NCBI GenBank assembly: GCA_018241265.1
Contig: JAFEEF010000049.1
Location: 1 to 64,000 of the forward strand
Length of the DNA stretch: 64,000 nucleotides
DNA from: Pseudomonadota bacterium
GTDB lineage: Bacteria > Pseudomonadota > Gammaproteobacteria > Burkholderiales > Burkholderiaceae_C
Reading direction: 5' to 3'
Shown here piece by piece: positions 8,532 through 16,783 of the stretch. The stretch's first letter is position 1. Every line of letters starts with the position of its first letter. Made by a program: the position numbers and the translations under genes. Under the pieces are notes generated by a model that saw nothing but the letters and a program-made list of their open reading frames with translations, had not been told where the DNA came from and searched no databases.

Positions 8532-9122
8532 ATGAATGCGATCCGTATTTCGAGAACGGCCATCGTGATCTGCGCGATGGTCGCCGGTCCCTGGACGCCC
8601 GCGGCCCGGGCCGTGGTGCTGGAGGGCAAAGAGATCACGACGGCGTTCTACTTTCCGGACCAGAACACCATCGGATTCGGCGGCGTGCCGGTCGTGTCCA
8701 CCGTCGGCCCGGGCGTCGAGATCCAGGCCAGCCCCCAAGGCTTCCCGATCGCGTCGATCGACTTCGACGACACGTCGATCACGCTCGACTTCTTCGTCTC
8801 GCTCAACGGCACCGTGGCGCCGTTCAACGGCTGGCGCTTCTACGATGCGAGCGGCACGATCCCGGCATTCACCGGCGCGCGACTCACCACGGCGCTGCCG
8901 GGCTGGTCGGTCAGCTATGACGCCGACGACATCTGGCTGAACGGCTCGGGCTCGACCTACACGGCCGGCTCGTCGTTGCGCATCGACGTTGCGGCGGTCC
9001 CGGAGCCCGCCGCGTGCGCGCTGATGGGGCTCGGGCTGGTCGTGGTCGGCGCCGCACGCCGATGCGCCCGGGCACAAGCGACCCTGCGCTGCAGCGTCGG
9101 GGCGGCCCGGAGACTCGCATGA
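8532..9122 (+). CDS. PEP-CTERM sorting-domain protein
   Basis: 196 residues; ATG 8532 is preceded by GGAGG five bases away and supersedes an in-frame upstream ATG. A signal peptide (residues 1-27, cut after ARA) leads to a beta-rich exported domain. Near the end is the sorting signal: V-P-E-P at 156-159, a hydrophobic segment ALMGLGLVVVGAA at 163-175, then RRCAR. Such proteins are normally cut and anchored by exosortase in strains with exopolysaccharide. Unusually, 16 residues follow the arginine cluster. The stop overlaps the next start (ATGA). No exosortase gene is in the window. Confidence 0.85.
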   Translation: MNAIRISRTAIVICAMVAGPWTPAARAVVLEGKEITTAFYFPDQNTIGFGGVPVVSTVGPGVEIQASPQGFPIASIDFDDTSITLDFFVSLNGTVAPFNGWRFYDASGTIPAFTGARLTTALPGWSVSYDADDIWLNGSGSTYTAGSSLRIDVAAVPEPAACALMGLGLVVVGAARRCARAQATLRCSVGAARRLA

Positions 9123-9736
9123 AGCCCAGCACCAGGATCGGCGGCCTATCGATGCTCACGGCGCTCCTGGCCGGCTGCGCGGCGCCCGCCGCCTATCAGC
9201 CGCCGCCGACACCGGAGACGACCGACTTCTCGCGCGACATGAACGCGTCCTTCGATCAGGTCTGGGCCGCGGTGACCTACGTCGCCGGCTCGACCTTCTT
9301 CGACATCCACAACTTCGACAAGGGCAGCGGCCTGATGACGCTGACCTACTCGAACCTGCGCGGCGGTCCCGGGCCCTACATCACCTGCGGCACGATGACC
9401 GGCGAGCTGCCGCCGCTGTCGACGATCACGCCGGAGCCGAACTCGGTGCTCAATGGCCTCGCGCAGCAGATGGCGCTGTCCGGGCGCGCGAACATCACGG
9501 TGCGACCGCGCGGCGCCGGCCGCACGACCGTGCAGATCAACAGCGGCTACGACCTCGTCGTGAGCGGCCAGCCGCTGCTGCAGGCGCAACGCGTGGTGAT
9601 CGGCCATTGGCAGTTCACGTCGCGCGAGGCCGACACCCAGCCGGTCCTGATCGGACTGCAGCGAACGATGGTGACGTGCCGGCCGTCGTACAAGATCGAG
9701 CGCGACTTCCTGACCGAAGTGGCGGCGCGGCTTTGA
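9119..9736 (+). CDS. Uncharacterised lipoprotein
   Basis: 205 residues, start overlapping the preceding stop. The lipobox LLAGC puts the lipidated cysteine at residue 20, so the mature protein should be membrane-anchored in the periplasm. The body contains a mixed alpha/beta sequence (FDQVWAAVTYVAG; ARTTVQ-type strands) reminiscent of outer-membrane assembly-type lipoproteins with a BamC-like fold, but I do not recognise a named family. Overlap with the PEP-CTERM gene implies co-expression and perhaps a shared role at the envelope. Confidence 0.75.
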   Translation: MKPSTRIGGLSMLTALLAGCAAPAAYQPPPTPETTDFSRDMNASFDQVWAAVTYVAGSTFFDIHNFDKGSGLMTLTYSNLRGGPGPYITCGTMTGELPPLSTITPEPNSVLNGLAQQMALSGRANITVRPRGAGRTTVQINSGYDLVVSGQPLLQAQRVVIGHWQFTSREADTQPVLIGLQRTMVTCRPSYKIERDFLTEVAARL

Positions 9737-9768
9737 CGCGTGCAGGATGTCGGCGGTCGGCTGTGCGG

Positions 9769-10407
9769 TCAGGCGTCGATCAACTGCAGCGAACCGCGCA
9801 GGTCGTACTGCAGCTTGCGGTAGACGTTGCGCACGCGCACCGTGACCTGCGCTTCGCTGAGCCGGAGCTGGCGCGCGATCTCGTGCGGCAGGTAGCCGGC
9901 GCTGACGTGGTCGAGCATCAGGCGCTCGTCCGGCGTGAGCTGCAGCGTCGCGACGTTGTTGTAGGCCGCCGACGCGTCGCCGGGCGCTTCGAAGTGGGCC
10001 AGTACCTGACAGGCAATTTCAGGGGACATCGGTGCACCGCCGCCGAGCACCAGGCGCAAGGCCGACACGATCGCTTCCTTGGCGCGTCCCTGCACGACAT
10101 AGCCATCGGCGCCATGACGCAGCCCGAGCATCAGGTTCGGGTCGGAGAACGAGTCGGCCAGCACCACCAGCAGCGGTCCGCCCTTGCGCCCCGGACCGCG
10201 GATCTCGTCCATCAGGCGCGTGGCCCAGCCGTCTTCGAGGCGCAGGGTCGCGAGCACGAGATCGGGCGTGCGCTGCTCGATCATCGTGCGTGCTTGCGCG
10301 AGCGAGTGCGCCCGTCCGGCGAGCTGCAGGCCGGAGGTCGAGCGGACGATGTCGGCGAGGCGCCCGGCGGCGTGCGGATCGCCGTGGAGCAGAAGGATGC
10401 TGTGCAT
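9769..10407 (-). CDS. LuxR-type response regulator with degenerate receiver
   Basis: 212 residues (start ATG at 10407). Residues 1-120 have the receiver fold (ILLLHGDPHAAGRLADIV; PDLVLATLRLEDG; GADGYVV). The C-terminus is a LuxR/NarL helix-turn-helix (LTPDERLMLDHVSAG, then HEIARQLRLSEAQVTVRVRN). The residue at the phospho-acceptor position is T54 (LVLATL instead of LVLLDL), and the conserved lysine after the GY motif is Q106. The domain therefore probably cannot be phosphorylated in the normal way and may respond to protein or ligand binding. No histidine kinase is adjacent. The gene converges on the lipoprotein gene. Confidence 0.85.
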   Translation of the reverse strand: MHSILLLHGDPHAAGRLADIVRSTSGLQLAGRAHSLAQARTMIEQRTPDLVLATLRLEDGWATRLMDEIRGPGRKGGPLLVVLADSFSDPNLMLGLRHGADGYVVQGRAKEAIVSALRLVLGGGAPMSPEIACQVLAHFEAPGDASAAYNNVATLQLTPDERLMLDHVSAGYLPHEIARQLRLSEAQVTVRVRNVYRKLQYDLRGSLQLIDA

Positions 10408-10567
10408 GATGGGGAACCTGGGCAAGGCGTCATTGTTCGCAGCAGGTCTGGCGCTGCCATCCCCGCGAACCGGGGCCGGACGCCGCATGCGTCCGGCCGG
10501 CGTGAAGAATTTCGATGCCGCTCCCCCCGATGGGGGTGAGCGGCCGCGCTGCCTCGTCGGTTGCCTG

Positions 10568-12199
10568 CTACTTCGCGCTCGCGACGCCGAAGCTCGCGGC
10601 CTGCGCCATCGGCCAGTACAGGCGGAAGACCTGCTGCGTCATCTCGCTGCGCAACAGCTCGCCGGGCTGCGAGAACGGCAGCAGGTTGGACAACAGCTTC
10701 ACGCTCTGCTCGGCGGTGCGACGCACGATGTGCGCCGCGGTGATCTGACTCGGGTCGGCCAAGCCCGCGGCCTGCGTCAGCTCCTTGAGCGCGATCATCG
10801 TGTTCTGGTGGAAGTGGTAGACCCGATCGGCCTTCGTCGGCACGTGGATCGCCTTCTCGCGTTGCGCATCCTGCGTCGCGACGCCGGTCGGGCAGTGACC
10901 GGTATGGCAGGTCTGCGACTGGATGCAGCCGAGCGCGAACATGAAGCCGCGCGCCGCATTGCACCAGTCGGCGCCGAGCGCGAGCATGCGCGCGATGTCG
11001 AACGCGCTCGTCACCTTGCCGGCGCAGCCGAGGCGGATGCGGTCGCGCAGGCCGAGGCCGACCAGCGTGTTGTGGACCAGCAGCAGCCCTTCCTGCAGCG
11101 GCGCGCCGACGTGGTCGGTGAACTCGAGCGGCGCCGCGCCGGTACCGCCCTCGGCGCCGTCGACGACGATGAAGTCGGGCGTGATGCCGGTTTCCTGCAT
11201 CGCCTTGGCGATCGCGAACCATTCCCACGGATGGCCGATGCAGAGCTTGAAGCCGGTCGGCTTGCCGCCCGACAAGGTGCGCAGGCGCTCGATGAAGCGC
11301 ATCATCTCGAGCGGCGTCGAGAACGCGCTGTGGCTGGCCGGCGAGACGCAGTCGACGCCGATCGCGACGCCGCGCGCCTCGGCGATCTCGGGCGTCACCT
11401 TCGGCCCGGGCAGCACGCCGCCGTGGCCGGGCTTGGCGCCCTGGCTGAGCTTCAGCTCGATCATCTTGACCTGCGGCTGGGTCGCGTTCTCGACGAAGCG
11501 CTGCTCGTCGAACGTGCCGTCCGGGTTGCGGCAGCCGAAGTAGCCGGAGCCGATCTCCCAGATCAGGTCGCCGCCCATCTCGCGGTGGTAGCGGCTGATC
11601 GAGCCTTCGCCGGTGTCGTGCGCGAAGTTGCCGCGCTTGGCGCCGGCGTTGAGCGAGCGGATCGCGTTGGCGCTCAGCGCGCCGAAGCTCATCGCCGAGA
11701 TGTTGAACAGGCTCGCGCTGTACGGCTGCGCGCGCGTCGCGCCGATCACGACGCGGAAGTCGTGCGATGCGATGTGCGTCGGCACGAGCGAATGGTTGAT
11801 CCATTCGTAGCCGGCCGCCGACACGTCGAGCTGGGTGCCGAACGGGCGCTTGTCGGCATCGCCCTTGGCGCGCTGGTAGACGAGGGAACGCTGCTGACGC
11901 GAGAACGGCGCGGCGTCGCTGTCGCTCTCGAAGAAGTATTGGCGCAGCTCCGGCCGGATGAACTCGAACAGGAAGCGCAGGTGCCCGAGCACCGGGTAGT
12001 TGCGCAGGATCGAGTGCTTGGACTGCAAGGTGTCGCGCCAGCCGAGCAGCACGAGCGCGAGGAACACCAGCGCGAGCCAGTCGCCGATGCCGAACGCGAC
12101 CCAGGTGCAGAGGCAGAGCAGCAGGCCGATGGTGCACAGCAGCCAGGTCGTGTAGCGCAACGGAAAGTGCCGATCGAGCCGCTTGAGCCAGCCGAACAT
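10568..12199 (-). CDS. Membrane-anchored FMN-binding glutamate synthase-related protein
   Basis: 543 residues, start ATG 12199 (MFGWLKRLDRHFP). Two membrane helices at ~16-55 precede a catalytic domain homologous to the synthase domain of large-subunit glutamate synthase: SAMSFGALS for FMN binding, the GHGG and DGAEGGTGAAP loops, and a cysteine cluster (CIQSQTC then HTGHC) that matches the 3Fe-4S site. The glutaminase domain is absent, as in stand-alone family members. It may be an FMN/Fe-S oxidoreductase using ammonia or another substrate; its true reaction is not established. The gene is monocistronic. Confidence 0.88.
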   Translation of the reverse strand: MFGWLKRLDRHFPLRYTTWLLCTIGLLLCLCTWVAFGIGDWLALVFLALVLLGWRDTLQSKHSILRNYPVLGHLRFLFEFIRPELRQYFFESDSDAAPFSRQQRSLVYQRAKGDADKRPFGTQLDVSAAGYEWINHSLVPTHIASHDFRVVIGATRAQPYSASLFNISAMSFGALSANAIRSLNAGAKRGNFAHDTGEGSISRYHREMGGDLIWEIGSGYFGCRNPDGTFDEQRFVENATQPQVKMIELKLSQGAKPGHGGVLPGPKVTPEIAEARGVAIGVDCVSPASHSAFSTPLEMMRFIERLRTLSGGKPTGFKLCIGHPWEWFAIAKAMQETGITPDFIVVDGAEGGTGAAPLEFTDHVGAPLQEGLLLVHNTLVGLGLRDRIRLGCAGKVTSAFDIARMLALGADWCNAARGFMFALGCIQSQTCHTGHCPTGVATQDAQREKAIHVPTKADRVYHFHQNTMIALKELTQAAGLADPSQITAAHIVRRTAEQSVKLLSNLLPFSQPGELLRSEMTQQVFRLYWPMAQAASFGVASAK

Positions 12200-12243
12200 G
12201 GGGTCTCCTGCAGACGAGGTGGCGCGATGGTAGACGCGCGCCG

Positions 12244-12429
12244 TTACAGCGCAAATGCGGCCATCTCGCATATCCGCCATCGGGCCGGACGGATCGTGCG
12301 CAACGGTCGGGCGTGCTTCGGCGCCCAGCGCGCCAGCGTGTCGAACATCGCCGCCGCGTCGATCGGCTTGGCGATGTGGTCGTTCATGCCGGCGGCCAGC
12401 GCGCTCGCGGCAGTGCCGCCCGGCGTCTG
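12244..12429 (-). pseudogene. Remnant of a receiver domain C-terminus (hybrid histidine kinase)
   Basis: Reading the minus strand from 12429 down to a TAA at 12244 gives ALAAGMNDHIAKPIDAAAMF, then DTLARWAPKHARP. This is the diagnostic end of receiver domains in hybrid kinases (GMNDHIAKPI with the invariant K-P, then LxxxLxRW). It has no start codon: an in-frame TAG lies immediately upstream and no kinase or Asp-containing part precedes it. It is therefore a relic, wedged between the divergent starts at 12199 and 12444, and may form part of the shared promoter region today. Confidence 0.75.
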
Positions 12430-12443
12430 CTACCGTGCGACCC

Positions 12444-13139
12444 ATGGATGACGCACCCACCGACGCGAGCCTGGCACCGACGCCGCTCGTCGAATCCGAC
12501 CACCCTGCCGTCGCCGCCTTCGCCGCGGCGCACGCCCGCGGCGACACGCCGCGCGAGCGCGCCGTGAGCCTGTACTACGCGGTGCGCGACGGCTTCCGCT
12601 ACGACCCCTATCGCATCGACCTCACGCCCGCCGGCATGCGCGCGAGCGCGGTGCTGTCGTCGGGCCACGGCTGGTGCGTCACCAAGGCGACCTTGCTCGC
12701 GGCGGCCTGCCGCGCCGTCGGCGTGCCGGCGCGCCTGGGCTTCGCCGACGTGCGCAATCACTTGTCGACCGAACGCATGCGCCGCACCATGAAGACCGAT
12801 GTCTTCGCGTGGCACGGCTACGCCGACATTCATCTGGGCGGCCGCTGGCTGAAAGCGACGCCGGCCTTCAACATCGAGCTGTGCGACCGCTTCGGCCTGC
12901 TGCCGCTGGAGTTCGACGGCACCGCCGATTCGATCTACCACCCGTACGACAAGAGCGGCCATCGCCACATGGAGTACCTGCTCGATCGCGGCCGCTATGA
13001 CGACGTGCCGCTGGCGCGGATTGCCGCGACCTTTGCCGAGCTCTATCCGCCCGAGATGTCGGGCTTGGCCGGCGGGCTCGGAGGCGACTTCCTGGGCGAC
13101 GTGGCAGAGGAGACGGCGCCGCGGCACCAGCTCAGCTGA
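12444..13139 (+). CDS. Transglutaminase-like cysteine protease-fold protein
   Basis: 231 residues. The core is the transglutaminase-like fold: helix, then C78 in GHGWCVTKATLLAAACRAVG, H124 in FAWHGYADI and a strand GRWLKATPAFN. C78 and H124 are the expected catalytic pair; the usual aspartate after the last strand is not obvious. Bacterial members act as peptidases, amidases or cross-linking enzymes in the cytoplasm. ATG 12444 is the only sensible start. Its 3' end overlaps the stop of the convergent dehalogenase gene by eight bases. Confidence 0.85.
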   Translation: MDDAPTDASLAPTPLVESDHPAVAAFAAAHARGDTPRERAVSLYYAVRDGFRYDPYRIDLTPAGMRASAVLSSGHGWCVTKATLLAAACRAVGVPARLGFADVRNHLSTERMRRTMKTDVFAWHGYADIHLGGRWLKATPAFNIELCDRFGLLPLEFDGTADSIYHPYDKSGHRHMEYLLDRGRYDDVPLARIAATFAELYPPEMSGLAGGLGGDFLGDVAEETAPRHQLS

Positions 13140-14025
13140 AGAACGCGAGCAGCCGATCCGCCGTCTCTTCGGGCAGCTCTTCAGGGATGAAGTGCCCGGC
13201 CGGCATCGGCCCCGCCTCGACCGTGCCGCTGCATTGCGCGCGCCACAGCCCGACCGGATCGAACAACCGATGCACGACGCCGCGCTCGCCCCATAGCGCC
13301 AGCAGGTCGCAGGCGATCTGCTGCCCGGCCGCGCGCGACGCGCGGTCGTGCTCGAGGTCGATGCCGGCCGAAGCCCGGTAGTCCTCGCAGGCGGCATGCA
13401 GTGCATCGGGCCGGCCGAAGCAGCGCTCGTACTCGGCGAGCGCCTCGGGCTCGATGTAGGCCAGGCCCTTGGCTCCCCAGCCGCCGAGCGCGCCGTGCAG
13501 GAAGAATCTGTGATCGCCGCCGATCAGCTTCTCGGGCAGCGGCGCCGGCTGGATCAGCATGAACCAGTGATAGTAGGCGGTCGCGAAGCGCAGGTCGGTC
13601 GCCTCGTACATGTCGAGCGTCGGCGCGATGTCGATCACGCACAGCTTCGTCAGCCGGTCGGCATGGTCGAGCGCGAGCCGGTGCGCGACGCGCCCGCCGC
13701 GGTCGTGACCGACGAGGCCGAAGCGCGCATGACCGAGCGCCGTCATCAGCGCGGCCATGTCGGCCGCCATCGTGCGCTTGCTGTAATTGGCGTGATCGGC
13801 CTCGCCCGGCGGTCGTGACGAGTCGCCGTAGCCGCGCAGGTCCGGCATCACGAGCCGGAAGCGTGCCTTGAGCCGCTGCGCGATGCGCTGCCAGATCACG
13901 TGGGTCTGCGGGAAGCCGTGCAGCAGCAACAGCGGCGGCGCATCCGGCGGCCCGCCGATGCGCGCGTTCAGCGTGATGCCGTGGACGTCGATCTGCGTGA
14001 GTTCGAAGCCGGCGAACCAGGTCAT
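13132..14025 (-). CDS. Haloacetate (fluoroacetate-type) dehalogenase
   Basis: 297 residues, alpha/beta hydrolase of the fluoroacetate dehalogenase group. The whole active site described for that family is present with near-identical spacing: nucleophile D108, carboxylate-binding R109 and R112 (HDRGGR), D132, halide-pocket H153-W154 (YYHWF) and Y216, and catalytic base H278 (AGHFIPEE). These enzymes displace halide from 2-haloacetates to give glycolate and halide, and many also accept chloroacetate. The start is ATG 14025. 64 bases separate it from the end of the upstream MscS gene on the same strand. Substrate preference is inferred. Confidence 0.9.
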   Translation of the reverse strand: MTWFAGFELTQIDVHGITLNARIGGPPDAPPLLLLHGFPQTHVIWQRIAQRLKARFRLVMPDLRGYGDSSRPPGEADHANYSKRTMAADMAALMTALGHARFGLVGHDRGGRVAHRLALDHADRLTKLCVIDIAPTLDMYEATDLRFATAYYHWFMLIQPAPLPEKLIGGDHRFFLHGALGGWGAKGLAYIEPEALAEYERCFGRPDALHAACEDYRASAGIDLEHDRASRAAGQQIACDLLALWGERGVVHRLFDPVGLWRAQCSGTVEAGPMPAGHFIPEELPEETADRLLAFFS

Positions 14026-14089
14026 TGCGCGTCTCCTCGAGCCGGCCTGCGCCAGCAGGCCAGTGGGCTGACCGAGCGCGTCGCGGCGT

Positions 14090-16516
14090 TCAAGGTGGCG
14101 TGAGGTTCGGTGCGGCGGGCGGCATGAGCGGCGCGCCGCCGCCCTCGGGCCACTTGCCGAGCAGCATCGTCGGCGGCGGCGCCAGCGTGATGTCGGCTTC
14201 GCGCAGGCGCTTCAGGATGTCGAACAGCAGCGCGCTGCGCACGCCGTAGGCCAGGCGCGGCGATGCGACATAGCCGGTCGCGTTGAAGACGAGGTTGCCG
14301 GCCGCATCGATGCCGTCGAGCAGTACCGAGGGTGCGGGCGTCTTCAGCAGGTCGCCGTGCGCCTGGAACGACGCGAGCATCAACTCGCGCACGCGATCGG
14401 CGTCGACGTTGGGCCGCACCGGCAGCTTCAGCTGCACCAGCCCCATCGCGTCGGCCATCGTCACGTTGCGGACGATCTTCGTGATGAACTCCGAGTTGGG
14501 CACGATGACGGTCGAGCGGTCGCCCATCTGGATCTCGGTGGCGCGCACGTTGATGCGCCGGATGTCGCCCTCGATGCCGCTGAGCGACACCCAGTCGCCC
14601 ACCTTCACCGGCCGCTCGGCGAGCAGGATCAGGCCCGACACGAAGTTCTGCACCACCGCCTGCAGGCCGAAGCCGATGCCGACCGACAGCGCGCTCGCGA
14701 CCCAGGCGACGCGCTCGAGGCCGATGCCCATCGCCGACAGCGCGAGTGCGAAGGCGGCCACCATGCCGAAGTAGCTGAACAGCGTCACGGTGGACTGCTG
14801 CATGCCGGGGTCGAGCGTCGTCGTCGGCAGGTAGCGCTTGGCCAGCCAGCGCCGCGCCGCGCGCACGACGATGACGCCGCCGCCGAGCACGAACAGCGCC
14901 TGCAGCACCGCGCCCGGGCGGAGCTGGATCTCGCCGATCGAGAAGCCTTGCTGCAACTCGCCGGAGCGCCGGATCAAATCGCTCGGGCCTTCGGCGAACG
15001 GCGCGAGCAGCAGCGACAGCGCGACCATCAGCAGCGCGAGCCGGAACAGCGCCGACAGCAGCACCGCGGCCTGGTCGCGGGCGCGCATCAGGAGACCGAT
15101 GGGTGCCTCGACCGGGACGTCGCCTTCGGTATGGCGCGTGCCCAGCCAGGTCATCAGCGCATCGTCGATCGTCGCGCCGTAGAGGTAGGTCGATGCGACG
15201 ACGATGCCGGTCCACAGCAGCTGCTTGATCGCGAAGTTGCCGAACGCGACCCAGCCGCCGAGCAGGCAGACCATGCTCGCGATCAGTACCAGCCAGGTCA
15301 CCGAGACCACGATCGCCATCCACAGCGGACGGCGCCGCGCGCCTTCGCGCTTGAGCTCGAGCTGCCACTGGTGCTCGCGGCGCAGGAACGCGAGGCCGAG
15401 CGTCAGCGCGAGCGCCAGCGCGACCAGGCAGTTCACCGCCACCGTGACCTCGAGGCCGGCGTTGACGTAGGTCGCGAGATGCTCGACCAGCCAGCTCGCC
15501 ATCGCCACCGTCGCGAGCACGCCGGGGAAGCGCCGCATCGAACGCGCGACGCTGTCCGGCAGCGGCCCGAGGCGCCACGACGGCCGATCGGCCGAGATGA
15601 TCGCGTCGAGCACGCCGACCATGTAGCCGCCGAACCAGAGCGCGCCGGCGAACGAATCCAGCAGGTCGGACGTCTGCTGCGACAGCGCGCCGGTCCAGTC
15701 GACCGCATTGCGCAAGGCCACCGCGCAGCCGCCGATCGCGACCGTCCACAGGCCGAGCACGCCGAGCGCGAACAGGCTGCGTCGCAGGCGCGTCGCCGGC
15801 ACGCGCGCGACGATCCACGGCACCGCGCGGTTCTCGGCCCACCAGCGCGCGCCGAACACGAGCACGAGGCCGATCACGGTGCCGATCCAGACCCACGCCG
15901 GCGTGCGCTTCGCGGCGTCGCCGATCTCCTTGCCGAGCGTCGCGAGCCGCGTCGCGATCGACGGCGTGTCGGCGGCCAGCTCGCTCCAGAACGACTTCGA
16001 CAGGATCGACGTGGTGCGCTCGCCGAGCCGGGCCTGGAACTGCGAGCGGCGCAGCGACCAGGCCTGCGCCGCGATCTGGTCGCCTTCGACCGCGAGCAGG
16101 TTCGCGAGCTTGATCTGGCCGTCGACCGCATTGCTCGTCTTCGTGAGCTGGGCGCGCTGGCTCGTGATGTCGGGATCTTCCTTCGTGCCCGGCGTCGGCG
16201 CGCCGAGCTGCGCGAGGCGCGTCTTCACGCTGTCGAGCTGCGGCGCGAGGCTGGTCGCGATCTGGGTCGCCTGCGTCTGGGCGGCCTGCGCGGCGCTGCG
16301 GATCTGCAGCAGGTCGGCGTCGAGGATGTTGCCCTGCAGGCGCTTCTGCATCGCATCGATCTGCGTGCGCATGCGGTCGAGCGTGGCGTCGGTGTCGGCC
16401 GTGGATGTCGGTGCGTCGGCGGCCGCGACCGCACCGGCCCACGCCAGCATCAGGCAGGCGAGCAGCAGGCGGACGATGGACGATGAGGATCGACGAGCGG
16501 GAATCGTGTGCGGCAT
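14090..16516 (-). CDS. MscS-family mechanosensitive channel with DUF3772 N-terminus
   Basis: 808 residues with a signal peptide (cut near AVAA-AD, ~33), a periplasmic helical domain of DUF3772 type (residues ~35-200, alanine/glutamine-rich coiled segments), then about ten membrane helices. The C-terminal MscS core has the pore-helix region (GIGFGLQAVVQNFVSGLILL) and the beta domain (VKVGDWVSLSG; IVPNSEFITKIVRN). It is a large MscS/MscK-like inner-membrane channel that releases small solutes on hypo-osmotic shock. Start ATG 16516 is the first before the signal peptide. It is divergent from metX. Confidence 0.92.
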   Translation of the reverse strand: MPHTIPARRSSSSIVRLLLACLMLAWAGAVAAADAPTSTADTDATLDRMRTQIDAMQKRLQGNILDADLLQIRSAAQAAQTQATQIATSLAPQLDSVKTRLAQLGAPTPGTKEDPDITSQRAQLTKTSNAVDGQIKLANLLAVEGDQIAAQAWSLRRSQFQARLGERTTSILSKSFWSELAADTPSIATRLATLGKEIGDAAKRTPAWVWIGTVIGLVLVFGARWWAENRAVPWIVARVPATRLRRSLFALGVLGLWTVAIGGCAVALRNAVDWTGALSQQTSDLLDSFAGALWFGGYMVGVLDAIISADRPSWRLGPLPDSVARSMRRFPGVLATVAMASWLVEHLATYVNAGLEVTVAVNCLVALALALTLGLAFLRREHQWQLELKREGARRRPLWMAIVVSVTWLVLIASMVCLLGGWVAFGNFAIKQLLWTGIVVASTYLYGATIDDALMTWLGTRHTEGDVPVEAPIGLLMRARDQAAVLLSALFRLALLMVALSLLLAPFAEGPSDLIRRSGELQQGFSIGEIQLRPGAVLQALFVLGGGVIVVRAARRWLAKRYLPTTTLDPGMQQSTVTLFSYFGMVAAFALALSAMGIGLERVAWVASALSVGIGFGLQAVVQNFVSGLILLAERPVKVGDWVSLSGIEGDIRRINVRATEIQMGDRSTVIVPNSEFITKIVRNVTMADAMGLVQLKLPVRPNVDADRVRELMLASFQAHGDLLKTPAPSVLLDGIDAAGNLVFNATGYVASPRLAYGVRSALLFDILKRLREADITLAPPPTMLLGKWPEGGGAPLMPPAAPNLTPP

Positions 16517-16648
16517 CGTGCGATAGGGTGCGATAGGGCGCGCAGCGCGGCCATGCCAAACGTCCCTTATACCGTCGGCCGCGAAAGCGCGCGTGCCCGG
16601 ATGTGACCTCCGATCGGCGCCGGTATCTCCGCAGGGCAACGTCGTCGC

Positions 16649-16654
16649 TATACT
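16649..16654 (+). promoter_or_regulatory. Putative -10 element for metXW
   Basis: TATACT lies nine bases upstream of the riboswitch, placing transcription start close to its first stem. No good -35 hexamer is seen at 17 bases upstream. Confidence 0.45.
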
Positions 16655-16662
16655 GCGCGCCA

Positions 16663-16717
16663 TAGCGCCGATTTGTTCCGGCTTGCGGGCGCTCTATAAA
16701 TTCGGCTAAAGAAGAGG
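16663..16717 (+). promoter_or_regulatory. SAM-II riboswitch (SAM-alpha) upstream of metX
   Basis: The segment has the SAM-II signatures in order: P1 strand AGCGCC, the loop GATTTG, CCGGCTTGC, the P1 partner GGCGCT, CTATAAA, and the 3' CGGCTAAAG that closes the pseudoknot, ending in a GAAGAGG purine run. The P1 arms pair perfectly over six base pairs. The order and spacing follow the published SAM-II aptamer fold, an H-type pseudoknot binding S-adenosylmethionine. SAM-II is known mainly from metA/metX and related genes of alphaproteobacteria, so its place before a metXW pair is fitting. Bound SAM would be expected to lower metXW expression. Confidence 0.85.
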
Positions 16718-16727
16718 ACGCACGACG

Positions 16728-16763
16728 AACCCGGTGTCCCGCTTTGGCGGCGCCGGGTTTTTT
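16728..16763 (+). terminator. Intrinsic terminator (attenuator) between riboswitch and metX
   Basis: AACCCGG (16728-16734) pairs with CCGGGTT (16753-16759), with an inner CCGC/GCGG pairing possible, and the 3' arm runs into six Ts. It lies 20 bases before the metX start and downstream of the aptamer. Its position suggests transcriptional attenuation controlled by the riboswitch. Confidence 0.75.
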
Positions 16764-16783
16764 GTTGCCGCGACCTTTACCTC

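Noticed and set aside
10281..12254. Second long minus-strand frame over the glutamate-synthase-like gene
   Set aside because: It is out of frame with the FMN and Fe-S motifs and rich in arginine; the 10568-12199 frame is the gene.
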